64,000 bases of DNA, from the NCBI RefSeq assembly GCF_900184035.1, contig NZ_FXWP01000013.1, forward strand, positions 605,228 through 669,227, given 5' to 3'. Below are positions 8,345-17,972 of the stretch, piece after piece. This DNA comes from Kosakonia pseudosacchari. Its GTDB lineage: Bacteria; Pseudomonadota; Gammaproteobacteria; Enterobacterales; Enterobacteriaceae. Made by a program: the position numbers and the translations under genes. Within the stretch, counting starts at the first letter, position 1. Each line of letters opens with the position of its first letter. The notes under the pieces are model-generated. The model had not been told where the DNA came from. It saw only the letters and a list, made by a program, of their open reading frames with translations, and did no database searches.

Positions 8345-10903
8345 ATGAAGACGAATCGAAAACGTGTTGTCATTACTGGTATGGGGATTTTGTCATCCCT
8401 TGCTGAAACTATTGAAGATTTTAAACAAGCGCTCTTTGATAAAAAAAATGGTGTCGGCAACAGTGAGCGATTTACGGCGTGGTTTGAAAATGCTCGTGCA
8501 GCGGAAGTTCTTCACGAAATAGACTATTCAGAGCTCCCCGAACACATTATCCATTCACTGGATAATGCCGCCTTATGGGCATACAAAGTGGGCAAGGATG
8601 CCCTGACACAGGCGGGGCTTATCAATAACAAAACATGTCTGGATGAGACAGGATTAATTATCGGCGTCTCTTCCGCCGGAACAGAAGCGTTTCTGCCAAT
8701 TTTTGAGCAGCGAATGGATGATTTCTCACTCCGCAAGGCTATTTATTCGGGGGGATTTTCTTCCTGTTGCTCAAGTGTTTCGACACTCTTAGGCCTTAAA
8801 GGCGGCGGGGAATTGGTGGCAACCGCCTGTACTGCCAGCCCTAACGCGATCGGTATGGCTTTTGACTATATCCAAAATGGTAAAAGTAAGACCATGCTGG
8901 CTGTCGGTACAGAACCTATCTACCTGCCAACGTTTGCTGGGTTTTACGCATTGAATGTTATGCACCCCGACTCCTGCACCCCTTTTTCAGGCCAGTCTGG
9001 TATGTCTATCGGCGAAGGGGCCGGTGCGATCGTGCTGGAGGATTATGAACATGCTATCGCCCGTGGCGCCAAAATTTATGGTGAGATTCTCTCTTACGCA
9101 ACCTCCTGCGATGCCTATCACGAAACAGGCCCGGACCCGCGAGCCAGTGGTGCTGTTCAGGTCATGCTTAAAGCCATGGAGAATGCTGGCGTAAAACCGG
9201 AACAAATTGATTACGTAAACGCGCACGGTACAGGTACAGAAGCGAATGACCGCATTGAAACGCTGGCGATGAAGAAAGTGTTTCCTGATAGCGACAATTT
9301 GCTTGTCAGTTCAACAAAATCTTATTTCGGTCACAACATTGGCGCTGCAGGCATTGTTGAGCTCATCGCTTGCCTGGTGACGCTACCTGAAAATAAAGTT
9401 TTGCCAACGCTCAATTTCTCAATTGCGCGCCCAAATTGCGACCTGGGCTATGTTCCAAATGCGTTTCGAGAAAAAGAAATTAATATCTTTATGAAAAATA
9501 ACTATGCATTTGGTGGAAATAACTGCTGCATGGTGGTGAGTACAAAACCAGGGACGGTCCCGGTCAGTCAATATGACAGTAAACGTGTAGCTATTACTGG
9601 TGTAGGAGCTGTAACGGCGATTGGTCACACGGTTAATGACATTTTGTACAACGTCTGGCAAAAAAATAGCGCTCCTGTGTTGGGCGGCGTCACGTTTCCT
9701 GATGATACCCTCGCAGAAGCGCGTGAATTGTTACGGGTGCTGGTAGCCACAAATCAACTCGAAGAAATTTTTGGTGATGAAGCTGCCATGAGCACCGTAA
9801 CGTTTCCGGAACAGGAGCCAGATTTTAAGACCTTCCAGGTAACGGGGCTGGAGCCGCGTAAACATCTGCGCCGTTTTGATGCCCGAAAGGCAACGCGTGG
9901 CGGTACGTTTGCGCTTGTTGCGATGTCTGAATCGTTGAATATGGCAAAGCGTAAAATAAAGCGTGATGGCGAAGAGCTCGGCATGATCATGGGGATGTCT
10001 CGTGGCCCTCAGGAGACAACCTATAAATATTTGCAGAGCCTGAAACCCGATCCGCGGAAAGTCAGTACCTCCGAGTTCCCGGGCTCGTTAATGAATTCTA
10101 TCGCTACTTTCTGCGGTATTTCTGAAGGTATTAAAGGTTATACCACCACACTCGCTACCGGTGAAAATGCGGCACTCGGCGCACTAACCTATGGCTATGA
10201 AATTATCCGGCAAAACCTGCAACCCCATGTGATAGTGGGTGGTGCTGATGAATATTTCCCCTCACTGTCACTCTATATGGATGCGCTAACACAGAAAATC
10301 CATATGACTTCTGATGTCAACGATTATCAGATTTATGGTGAGCAGCCAAAGGGATTCATTCCCGGCGAAGGTGCTTGTATGTTATTGCTGGAAGACCCGG
10401 ATGCCGCAGTAGCACGTGGTGTAGAGGTGATGGCCGAAATTGCGGGCTACGGTAAATCCAGCAGTAACAGTTACTTTGACGCATCATTATTGAATGAAAA
10501 ATCATCAGCAATGTCGCTCGCCATTGAACGTGCGCTTAATGATGCTGGTGTAAGTGCAGCAGATATCGATTTGGTTTGCGGCAGTAGCAATGGTAGTAAA
10601 GAAAATTCGCAAATCGAAATCGACGCCATCTATAGCGTTTTCCACAAAGAGAATCCGCAGGTTCCGGTTGTTAACTATAACGCTTATTTCGGTTTCGTGG
10701 CTTCATCTGCCGGGTTACTTAATCTTTTGGTTCTCACTGATTGCATTAAAAAGCAATCAGTGCCGGCCATTCCTTATACTCAAGCGTTCTTCGACTCACG
10801 TATAAACTTCGTACGGAGCCCTCAACATTTAACGCTTAAGCATGTACTTCTGGTTGGGGCTACAGAAGGTGGCAACTATTATGCATTTGTAATTAAGGAA
10901 TAG
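8345..10903 (+). CDS. Fused ketosynthase / chain-length-factor-like protein (KS-KS didomain)
   Basis: Two FabF-type ketosynthase domains in one 852-residue chain. The first (about 1-408) keeps the triad: Cys162 (VATACTASP), His294 (NAHGTGTEAND) and His330 (SYFGHNIGAAG). The second (about 413-852) has lost all three: Leu603 at the cysteine position (YTTTLATGEN), Ser747 in place of the first histidine (VCGSSNGSKEN) and Phe784 in place of the second (AYFGFVASS). This is the KS-alpha/KS-beta arrangement of type II polyketide and aryl-polyene systems, normally two separate proteins. ATG 8345 is chosen over an upstream in-frame start because of the well-placed GGGGG and because that start falls inside the hairpin. 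Confidence 0.9.
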   Translation: MKTNRKRVVITGMGILSSLAETIEDFKQALFDKKNGVGNSERFTAWFENARAAEVLHEIDYSELPEHIIHSLDNAALWAYKVGKDALTQAGLINNKTCLDETGLIIGVSSAGTEAFLPIFEQRMDDFSLRKAIYSGGFSSCCSSVSTLLGLKGGGELVATACTASPNAIGMAFDYIQNGKSKTMLAVGTEPIYLPTFAGFYALNVMHPDSCTPFSGQSGMSIGEGAGAIVLEDYEHAIARGAKIYGEILSYATSCDAYHETGPDPRASGAVQVMLKAMENAGVKPEQIDYVNAHGTGTEANDRIETLAMKKVFPDSDNLLVSSTKSYFGHNIGAAGIVELIACLVTLPENKVLPTLNFSIARPNCDLGYVPNAFREKEINIFMKNNYAFGGNNCCMVVSTKPGTVPVSQYDSKRVAITGVGAVTAIGHTVNDILYNVWQKNSAPVLGGVTFPDDTLAEARELLRVLVATNQLEEIFGDEAAMSTVTFPEQEPDFKTFQVTGLEPRKHLRRFDARKATRGGTFALVAMSESLNMAKRKIKRDGEELGMIMGMSRGPQETTYKYLQSLKPDPRKVSTSEFPGSLMNSIATFCGISEGIKGYTTTLATGENAALGALTYGYEIIRQNLQPHVIVGGADEYFPSLSLYMDALTQKIHMTSDVNDYQIYGEQPKGFIPGEGACMLLLEDPDAAVARGVEVMAEIAGYGKSSSNSYFDASLLNEKSSAMSLAIERALNDAGVSAADIDLVCGSSNGSKENSQIEIDAIYSVFHKENPQVPVVNYNAYFGFVASSAGLLNLLVLTDCIKKQSVPAIPYTQAFFDSRINFVRSPQHLTLKHVLLVGATEGGNYYAFVIKE

Positions 10904-10907
10904 CGTA

Positions 10908-12119
10908 ATGGATAATGCGGCTATCATTGCAGGTTACAGTCTATATTTACCCTTTGCAGAAAATTATTGTCAGCTGATTAATAATCTTCGCTCCGGTAAG
11001 CGTGTTAATGAAAATTATTGGTTTGTTTCTGAGGAAGTTGCACGGAAATGCGGATTTACAGGAAATAAGCGCGTGGCAAGACTGGAGCAGATAGATGATA
11101 GCCCATTAACGTTATTGTATCGATTAATTGATGAAGCGCTGGCCCAGGCTAATCTCAGCAAAAACGCCCTTACCGGTGAAAGGGTAAGGGTATATTTAAC
11201 TGGCCTGGGGCCACGTGTTGATGGCATGGACTATAAATCCTTTTATGATCATAATGATGTTGAGGATCTTAAATGTTCGCCATCAATAAGCCGACTTCAT
11301 GCTAACAATATGTCGCAGGATAAACTTGCCTACAATATTGCGCATAAGTATGGATTACACTATCTTCCGCCTGATTTACATTGCACCAGTAATTCATCAT
11401 TAACTGCAGTGCATCTTGGTTGTCAGGCGATTGATAATGATGGGGCAGATCTTATTTGTGTAATTAACTGTTCTAAAATTAAAACGCAAGATATCTGGTT
11501 TCTCGAAAATCAATCTATGCTTGATGGTGAATCAGTACAACCGTTTTGCCAAAATAGCAGCTCGGTATTATTTTCAGAGGGGTGCTGCGTCATACTGCTT
11601 GAAAGTGAGAAACATCGCCAGGCCAGAGGAGTAAACGGTGGTATACAACTCAAATCAACATATTCGCAAATTAGTGCAAGCCGCAGCAATGATTCAGCCT
11701 GGTTAAGCGCTAATATTATTAAAGTAATGAGTAAAATACTTGATGAGGCGAGTATTAAGCTCGGTGATTTATGCGCGATTGTTCCCCATGGCAATGGTTC
11801 GTCAAATAGTGATAAGGCAGAAGCCAAAGCGATAGCAATGCTTTCTGACAAGCACTCTGTTCCGGTTCTCGCTTATAAAGGACAACTGGGTTACACCACA
11901 ACAGGTTCAGGGATCGTCGATTTGATTATTGGCGAACACTCTCTTCGCCAGCGTGAATTACTTACTCCGGTAAGCAATGACGATATTATTGAAGAAATAG
12001 CAGGTCAGTTATTGACGGATATCGGCGTTGTTAAACATGAAAAGAAACATTTGCTGAAGACGGGGCTCGGTGTTGATGGATCAATTATCGGTATTGTCAT
12101 GTCTGATACCAGCATTTGA
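10908..12119 (+). CDS. Beta-ketoacyl-ACP synthase-like protein with altered triad
   Basis: A 403-residue thiolase-fold protein related to FabF-type ketosynthases. Cys159 (LHCTSNSS) and His294 (PHGNGSSNSD) occupy the first two catalytic positions, but the second histidine is Tyr329 (LGYTTTGSG). Ketosynthases with a changed second histidine can lose decarboxylation yet keep acyl transfer, so an acyltransferase, priming or esterifying role is possible. It starts 4 bases after the KS-KS gene with an AAGGA site. Overall similarity to FabF is moderate; catalytic activity is not certain. Confidence 0.82.
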   Translation: MDNAAIIAGYSLYLPFAENYCQLINNLRSGKRVNENYWFVSEEVARKCGFTGNKRVARLEQIDDSPLTLLYRLIDEALAQANLSKNALTGERVRVYLTGLGPRVDGMDYKSFYDHNDVEDLKCSPSISRLHANNMSQDKLAYNIAHKYGLHYLPPDLHCTSNSSLTAVHLGCQAIDNDGADLICVINCSKIKTQDIWFLENQSMLDGESVQPFCQNSSSVLFSEGCCVILLESEKHRQARGVNGGIQLKSTYSQISASRSNDSAWLSANIIKVMSKILDEASIKLGDLCAIVPHGNGSSNSDKAEAKAIAMLSDKHSVPVLAYKGQLGYTTTGSGIVDLIIGEHSLRQRELLTPVSNDDIIEEIAGQLLTDIGVVKHEKKHLLKTGLGVDGSIIGIVMSDTSI

Positions 12120-12130
12120 GATTTATATAT

Positions 12131-13117
12131 ATGAAAAACGAGATCTATCTTTCATCATTTTCGCTTGCGGAACCAGCAGATAATTTTTATTTTTATGCTC
12201 CGCACTGGTTAAATGCATGGGAAGCTCATCTGTATAATCAGGCGCTTAAATCTACCTCCGCAAGTGGTTGGGCGTTTAAGCGATTCGGCACTGATAAAGA
12301 AGCGTATGCGCGGGAAATGATACGCAAACCGCGTTATATTGATTATATTGAGTCCATGGAGCAAACCGCGGATGCCGCATTGCAGCAGATGACCCCGAGG
12401 GATCGGATGTTACTGTTGAAGTCGCGTGCTGCTTTCATTTATATCGATACGTGGGGAGAATCATCTGTCTTTGAAAATATCACCAGTGCGCTGCATACAG
12501 CGACGATTGACACATTACCAAAAAATATATTAAAGAAATTCTCAATCAAAAACGTGACCTGCAAAATTCGTGGAGAGAATTTTTCATTAATACAAGCGAT
12601 GCAATTAGCGCAAGATTATTTGCACTGGAATGTTTTCGATTTTGTAGTGATATGCGGAGCATACAGAGCGATCCCCGTATTAGTTTTTTCGGATGAAGCT
12701 ATCCCGGGCAAAAGAGGCCGCATCAAAACGAAGCATAAAAATGGCGTCCAGCTCTCCGTTGAACGAACAGGGTGTTTTATTTTTAGTTTACGCGAAAGTG
12801 CACTACGAGTGAATTGTGGTAAGTATGTGGCTCACGATAACCTGGATTACCTTCAACATGAGATAACAAAAGATTTATCGGAAGGTGATCTCCTCACCTT
12901 TTTGGGGCGAAAAGAGAATATCACGCATATAGCTCCGAAAACTTGCATTGATGTTGTCGACCTGAAGGATATCTATGGGGCGAGTGGTTGCCTGACACCA
13001 GCGCTGAGTTGGGAGTATCTGTTAAACAAAACGGTTTCTTCAAAAAAAATGCGCACAGTATTAGCTGATAAATTCGGCGGGTATGGTTATTTTGATACTC
13101 TCTTTTCGGCAGGGTGA
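12131..13117 (+). CDS. Unrecognised protein, possibly a degenerate thiolase-fold subunit
   Basis: A 328-residue soluble protein without signal peptide or membrane segment. I do not recognise it by name. Two stretches look like worn ketosynthase motifs: FDFVVICGAYRAIPVLVFSDEA followed by a GCFIFSL strand, as in the core strands before the first active-site histidine, and DIYGASGCLTPALSWEYLL, like the conserved GH-GAAG region. No catalytic cysteine or histidines can be placed. It sits between a ketosynthase-like gene and the ATPase gene and may be a non-catalytic partner subunit. The fold is inference. Confidence 0.6.
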   Translation: MKNEIYLSSFSLAEPADNFYFYAPHWLNAWEAHLYNQALKSTSASGWAFKRFGTDKEAYAREMIRKPRYIDYIESMEQTADAALQQMTPRDRMLLLKSRAAFIYIDTWGESSVFENITSALHTATIDTLPKNILKKFSIKNVTCKIRGENFSLIQAMQLAQDYLHWNVFDFVVICGAYRAIPVLVFSDEAIPGKRGRIKTKHKNGVQLSVERTGCFIFSLRESALRVNCGKYVAHDNLDYLQHEITKDLSEGDLLTFLGRKENITHIAPKTCIDVVDLKDIYGASGCLTPALSWEYLLNKTVSSKKMRTVLADKFGGYGYFDTLFSAG

Positions 13118-13123
13118 TGATTG

Positions 13124-13831
13124 ATGAGTAATACAATAAAAGAACTACCAGCTATCTTTATGCAGGATATTTCTAAGAGTTTTGGTATTAACGAGAATAA
13201 GGTCGATGCGCTAAAAAACATTAATCTTGAAATTAAGAAAGGGGAGTTTGTGGCGCTATGTGGGCCCTCCGGTAGTGGGAAAAGTACATTGCTTAATATA
13301 CTTTCTGGCATCGATACGCCTTCCGCTGGAACTGCCATGTTTCTTAATAATGTTCTTAATGAAATGCCCGAAAAACAGTTGGCCTATATCCGGAGCAAAT
13401 ACTTAGGGTTTATTTTTCAGTTTTTTAACCTTATTCCCGTACTTAGTGTTTTTGATAATGTATTTTATCCACTTATTTTGAATGCACATTTCAATAAGAA
13501 AGAAGCGAAAGAGCGCGCTTTACATTTCCTCGATAGCGTGGGGCTTGGCCATTTAGTCGATCGCAAACCCGGTCAGTTATCGGGAGGACAGCAGCAGCGC
13601 GTTGCGATTGCCCGTGCGCTTGCGCATGAACCCAGTGTCGTTGTCGCCGATGAACCGACCGGGAATTTGGATTTAACAACGGGGGAAGCCATTTTAGAGC
13701 TGTTGATGAAAATAAATCAGCAGACCGGCACCACATTTGTTATTTCCACGCATTCAACCCAACTCAGAGACAGAGCCGGGCGGGTCATTGAAATTAAAGA
13801 TGGAGCGTTAGTTCATGGCACAAATACGTAA
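13124..13831 (+). CDS. ABC transporter ATP-binding protein, LolD/MacB type
   Basis: A 235-residue ATPase with Walker [10 protein letters not shown] (47-55), Q-loop [10 protein letters not shown], signature LSGGQQQR, Walker [13 protein letters not shown] and the H-loop STHS. Sequence pattern and length match LolD and MacB-type ATPases, which power extraction of lipoproteins or substrates from the inner-membrane outer leaflet. An AGGG site precedes ATG 13124. Its 3' end overlaps the next gene by 17 bases, and the matching FtsX-type permease is encoded just beyond. Confidence 0.94.
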   Translation: MSNTIKELPAIFMQDISKSFGINENKVDALKNINLEIKKGEFVALCGPSGSGKSTLLNILSGIDTPSAGTAMFLNNVLNEMPEKQLAYIRSKYLGFIFQFFNLIPVLSVFDNVFYPLILNAHFNKKEAKERALHFLDSVGLGHLVDRKPGQLSGGQQQRVAIARALAHEPSVVVADEPTGNLDLTTGEAILELLMKINQQTGTTFVISTHSTQLRDRAGRVIEIKDGALVHGTNT

Positions 13832-14471
13832 GTATTATTGGTTATTCTGGGTGGGGTTGGTCTGCGCTGTTATAGCGAATACGGCTTATGCGATGACCGC
13901 TCCGGAGGCCGATAAAGTGATACAGCACGGGTTTCCTGAACAACCCGAAGCGTTAGAGGAAACGACACAGGCGCTTTTCCAGGAATTTGAAAAAACGAAG
14001 AACGTGACATCGCTGATCTTTTATTCTTATGGAATGTTACGACAGGCGAATCATTTTTCGGTTGTTAATGATTTTATTCATGCTTCGGAATATGCGAAAA
14101 CGGGTTTTTTTTATCTTGATGAAGCAGTAGATTCACATGAAGGCAATCCTCGTATTAGATATCTACGTGCTCGTATCGACGCTTATTTACCTGCTGTAAT
14201 AGGGCGTTGCGTGGTTACACTTGATGATACCGAGCGTTTATTAAAAGAAAAGAATGTATTCGATAATGATATTTTAAAACATATTGAATATATGCGTTAT
14301 AAAGCCTTGGTAAACTGTAATCAGCCTCAGCAGGCCGAATTGTTAATGGAAAAAATAAAAGCGAAAACCTCCGTGGATGCTAATTTTTTCGATACAAATC
14401 TTCATGCTGAACCAGAGTGGGATATGAATGAAGTTACCCAGATTGTCATTCCATTATTCAAAGGCGAATAG
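13815..14471 (+). CDS. Exported helical (TPR-like) protein
   Basis: A 218-residue protein with a signal peptide or anchor (about residues 1-26, ending ANTAYA) and an all-helical remainder whose pattern (ASEYAKTGFFYLDEAVDSH, NPRIRYLRARIDAYLP) resembles TPR-like repeats. I do not recognise the family. It is coded between the ATPase and permease of one ABC transporter, overlapping the first and abutting the second, so it may be a periplasmic adaptor of that transporter. Role inferred from position only. Confidence 0.7.
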   Translation: MAQIRKYYWLFWVGLVCAVIANTAYAMTAPEADKVIQHGFPEQPEALEETTQALFQEFEKTKNVTSLIFYSYGMLRQANHFSVVNDFIHASEYAKTGFFYLDEAVDSHEGNPRIRYLRARIDAYLPAVIGRCVVTLDDTERLLKEKNVFDNDILKHIEYMRYKALVNCNQPQQAELLMEKIKAKTSVDANFFDTNLHAEPEWDMNEVTQIVIPLFKGE

Positions 14472-15782
14472 ATGTCCATGCACATGCTTTTAACAAATAT
14501 AATTATTCTTGTGATAATGTGTTTTGTCCTTTATTATCTACTTTTTAAATTTAGAGATGCAAAGTTTTCATTCCTAAATTTGTTTCGGCATAAAAAAAGA
14601 ACAATTTCAACAACAATTGCCATTATGCTTGGTGGCGTGTCTATTTTTCTTTATGGTGGATTTATCGATTACTCTTTTTGGATTTTGAAGGAGCAGACGA
14701 TTCGGACAAATATAGGACACGTACAGATCTATAACCCCAAATATTTCGAGACATCAAATAAAAGCCGCAGCTTGATTGCAGATTATGCAAATCTGAAAAA
14801 AGAAATTCTCAGCGATCATGCGTTATCTGCTGATATCTCAACTATTTCAGGACAACTTGAGTTTAGCGGCGTCGTATCACAGTACGAAAATGAAACCTCC
14901 AGTTTTTTTTCAGGGTTAGGTGTGGAGCCGTTACCATCTTTAAAGCTCGGTTCATTCGATAAAATTATTTCTGGTAGTGATTTATCTCGAGTGAAAACCA
15001 ATGAAGTCACCCTCGGTGAAGGGCTTGCCGGAACGCTAAATGCTAATTATGGTGACTGGCTTGATATAATGACAGTCAACACCCATGGTGGTCAGGGCGC
15101 TCTTTCATTGAAATTGCGAGGTATTTTTTCCTCAGGGATTAAAGATTATGATGATGTTGCGATGAAAATGCCTTTGGCGACAGCACAAAAACTGATGGGT
15201 ACAGATGGCGTAAGCAAGGTATTAATTCTGCTAAAAAAAGATAATACGGATCTTTTTATTAATAATTTACGACATTTTATTGATGAACATCATTTGCCGT
15301 TAATAGTAAAAAGCTGGAAAGATAGTTCTATTTTTTATCAACAAGTAGAGAGTTTATTATCAGGCATTTATTTCTTTATTAAGCTCATAGTAGCTCTTGT
15401 CGTTATCTTTATGATCAGTAATGCGATGACGATGAACATTATAGAGCGTACGCGAGAAATCACCACGCTACGGGCTATTGGTTTACAGCCATTACATGTT
15501 TCGCGGTTGTTCCTGCTGGAAGGAATATTTATTGGTACTCTCGGTGCGATAGGTAGTCTTGTTATCGGCTTTATTCTTGCTGGTATTATTAATCTACACG
15601 GTATTGCCATGCCTCCCTCACCCGGGCAAACGCAAGGTTATACTGCTTTCATTAAAATTAACAACGTCGAGCTAATATGGCTAACCTTTGTGTTGCCTGT
15701 GTTAACCTCCTCGTTAGCTTCAATACTGCCGGCTTTGCGAGCATCCAGGTTAAATATATCAGATGCATTTAAATTCTCTTAA
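14472..15782 (+). CDS. ABC transporter permease, FtsX/MacB/LolC-E type
   Basis: A 436-residue membrane protein with one N-terminal membrane segment before a short cytoplasmic loop and second segment (to about residue 65), a large periplasmic MacB-PCD domain (about 70-285) and three C-terminal membrane segments (about 295-430) with the FtsX pattern NAMTMNIIERTREITTLRAIG. Four membrane segments with a large periplasmic domain is the LolC/LolE layout for moving lipid-linked cargo sideways out of the inner membrane. One permease gene is present, so the complex is likely a homodimer with the LolD-like ATPase. It begins immediately after the preceding stop codon. Confidence 0.91.
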   Translation: MSMHMLLTNIIILVIMCFVLYYLLFKFRDAKFSFLNLFRHKKRTISTTIAIMLGGVSIFLYGGFIDYSFWILKEQTIRTNIGHVQIYNPKYFETSNKSRSLIADYANLKKEILSDHALSADISTISGQLEFSGVVSQYENETSSFFSGLGVEPLPSLKLGSFDKIISGSDLSRVKTNEVTLGEGLAGTLNANYGDWLDIMTVNTHGGQGALSLKLRGIFSSGIKDYDDVAMKMPLATAQKLMGTDGVSKVLILLKKDNTDLFINNLRHFIDEHHLPLIVKSWKDSSIFYQQVESLLSGIYFFIKLIVALVVIFMISNAMTMNIIERTREITTLRAIGLQPLHVSRLFLLEGIFIGTLGAIGSLVIGFILAGIINLHGIAMPPSPGQTQGYTAFIKINNVELIWLTFVLPVLTSSLASILPALRASRLNISDAFKFS

Positions 15783-15790
15783 GGCTTAAT

Positions 15791-16576
15791 ATGATTGTCA
15801 CTGCTAGTCTCCGAATCATTATTGTGTCTTTTTTTCTTATAATGGCAAATGCCAGCGTCATAGCTTCAGTCGGAGCGCTGGATATTATTCGTCGCGCTGA
15901 TGAGATTCGCTCACCAAATAAACCTTTTCGCTACACCGTTACAGTTCTGGAGTACAAAGACGGTGTAGAAAAGGAAGAAAACAAACAGATTCTTGATATA
16001 TCAATGCGCTTTATGAAGCCTGAAAAAGGAATGCCAGCTGATGCTCGTTCACTGGCTCGTTTTATCTACCCCCCCCGGGATAAAGGAAATATCATGCTAT
16101 CTGACTGGTATGATTTATGGTTTTATACGCCATCGCTTCGACGACCTATACCTGTATCGCGCGAACAAAGATTAGTTGGGCAAATTTCAAATGGTGATGT
16201 TATCGTTACTAACTTTGAATATTCTTATAGCGCAACACTGGCTGGAGATAAGCCCTGCGGGGAATCGATCTGCTACGAACTCGTCTTGCTACGTAAATCA
16301 GATGCAGTGACATATCCAAAGATTATCTATTTGGTTGAAAAAGAGAATTATCATCCATATCAGGCATCTTATTATTCAATGGACGATAAATTGCTTAAAA
16401 CAGTTAAGTATGAAAATTTTCAAATGGTGCTAGGGGAAATGCGACCAATGAGAATAGTTGTGCGAGATGCAAAGCACAGTAAGGGCTATTCTGTAATGGA
16501 ATACAGTGATGCCAGGTTCGAGTTATTGCCTGAATCTAATTTTACCAGGGAATATATTCAACGAGGTGTTAAGTGA
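15791..16576 (+). CDS. Outer-membrane lipoprotein-sorting (LolA-like) periplasmic protein
   Basis: A 261-residue exported protein with a signal peptide (about 1-27) and the features of the LolA-like lipoprotein-sorting family: DARSLARFIYPPRDKGNIMLSDWYDLWFYTPSLRRPIPVS, then strands ending YKNFQMV-like and MRIVVRD. Such proteins form a half-open barrel with a hydrophobic cleft that carries lipid or acyl chains through the periplasm. Next to a LolD/LolC-like transporter it would take cargo from the inner membrane. Similar proteins occur in aryl-polyene and RND-linked lipid clusters. The gene starts 8 bases after the permease and overlaps the barrel gene by 4 bases. Confidence 0.85.
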   Translation: MIVTASLRIIIVSFFLIMANASVIASVGALDIIRRADEIRSPNKPFRYTVTVLEYKDGVEKEENKQILDISMRFMKPEKGMPADARSLARFIYPPRDKGNIMLSDWYDLWFYTPSLRRPIPVSREQRLVGQISNGDVIVTNFEYSYSATLAGDKPCGESICYELVLLRKSDAVTYPKIIYLVEKENYHPYQASYYSMDDKLLKTVKYENFQMVLGEMRPMRIVVRDAKHSKGYSVMEYSDARFELLPESNFTREYIQRGVK

Positions 16577-17961
16577 GTTGCCGCATAACTCTGGTGACTT
16601 TATCATTTATACTGTTACCTTTTAGTCTCTATGCAAGTTGTCTTTCTGGTTCAGATATTCAAAAAAATGCTGATGTTACGCTAACGTTGCAAGGCTCTTA
16701 TACAAAAAAGAAACCATCGATATGGAATATTGAAGGTAAGAACGCTTATGTAAAAGATAATATTAATAATAGTGCAGGCGTGAAATTCAGCAGTGATTGT
16801 TCGCTTATTGAACAACGTCTGAATTTAGAGCTATCAGCGTATGGATTGACTTATTATCCATGGCGATCTCTGGGGAAATTTGAGAAGGATAATCATCATT
16901 CGCGAATGCTCCTGAATCAGGTTAAGCTTACGTTTATAGCCTCAGATAACGTTCGACTGGAAGCCGGTAAACTCAGAGATAGACCGGGTGTTTTTTTTCT
17001 TAAATCGCCATCGGCTCTGCTAACCAACTATTATGCGGGATTTAAAAATGATCGACTTTATACTCCGGCAATGAAGCCGATTTATGCCGAATCATTTTGG
17101 GGAGCAAGCCTTATTCATGAGACAAGAGATTATGGCCTGGCTTTCACTGTCGCACCTCGATTAGCACGAATAAATAAACGCTATGACTCATCAGGAAACT
17201 GGTCTGCTGATCAACGTTCTAATTCGAGTGAACGTTATTTGTTAAGTTATACTGAGTATCGCCTTAAAAAACATACGTCTTCAATGAATGTGATGTTAGG
17301 AGAATCTCGCTCTGTTGCTTTAGCTGACAGTTTTAATTACACGCCACAATGGATTATCAATGCCGAAATTGCCTTGCATTCAGACCAGCAATGGCGCCAT
17401 TTTTCACCACAGCGGGCTGCTGCGGTGCAAAGTTATGCTTTCCCGTCTTCGCTTTACACCACCGAAGAGAAGCAGGGTATTGAGCTGGCGATAGGGGGGC
17501 AGTACACAACAGATAACTTTAGTATGTTTGGTTTGGAATACTATTTTCAAAGCGAGGGATATTCTGCACGTGAGTGGCGGCAACAAATGAATTTTGTCGA
17601 TTATCTCAACACCAAAAATCAGTATGCTGTACTAGACCAGGTGTTTGATGCGTATAAATATCTCATGGGTGCAGAGATAAGTAATGTCGCAAATAAAGGA
17701 AACTTACAGGGTAAACATTATATTAATGCTTATGCAAGTTTAGCTATAGAAGATGGTTCTAGCTTGCAACCTTATATTGTTACGAACATGGTGGATTACA
17801 GTTCGTTAATAGGGATGCACTACTCGACACCGTTTGATTATTTCGACGGAAAAGTTGAAGGTTATGCGGGTGTTTTTTCGGCGGTTGGCTCACAAGATGC
17901 TGAATTTTCCCACTTTGGTAGATCGGTTGGTTTTTATTTGGGAGTTGAATATCATTTGTAA
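16573..17961 (+). CDS. Predicted outer-membrane beta-barrel protein
   Basis: A 462-residue protein with a signal peptide (to about residue 21) and many alternating aromatic strands typical of a barrel, ending FYLGVEYHL. It starts with GTG overlapping the stop of the LolA-like gene. LolA-like/barrel gene pairs occur in several export clusters, where the barrel is proposed to receive the cargo at the outer membrane. No close family is recognised. Barrel call from composition and strand pattern. Confidence 0.75.
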   Translation: MSCRITLVTLSFILLPFSLYASCLSGSDIQKNADVTLTLQGSYTKKKPSIWNIEGKNAYVKDNINNSAGVKFSSDCSLIEQRLNLELSAYGLTYYPWRSLGKFEKDNHHSRMLLNQVKLTFIASDNVRLEAGKLRDRPGVFFLKSPSALLTNYYAGFKNDRLYTPAMKPIYAESFWGASLIHETRDYGLAFTVAPRLARINKRYDSSGNWSADQRSNSSERYLLSYTEYRLKKHTSSMNVMLGESRSVALADSFNYTPQWIINAEIALHSDQQWRHFSPQRAAAVQSYAFPSSLYTTEEKQGIELAIGGQYTTDNFSMFGLEYYFQSEGYSAREWRQQMNFVDYLNTKNQYAVLDQVFDAYKYLMGAEISNVANKGNLQGKHYINAYASLAIEDGSSLQPYIVTNMVDYSSLIGMHYSTPFDYFDGKVEGYAGVFSAVGSQDAEFSHFGRSVGFYLGVEYHL

Positions 17962-17972
17962 GGATATTATTT

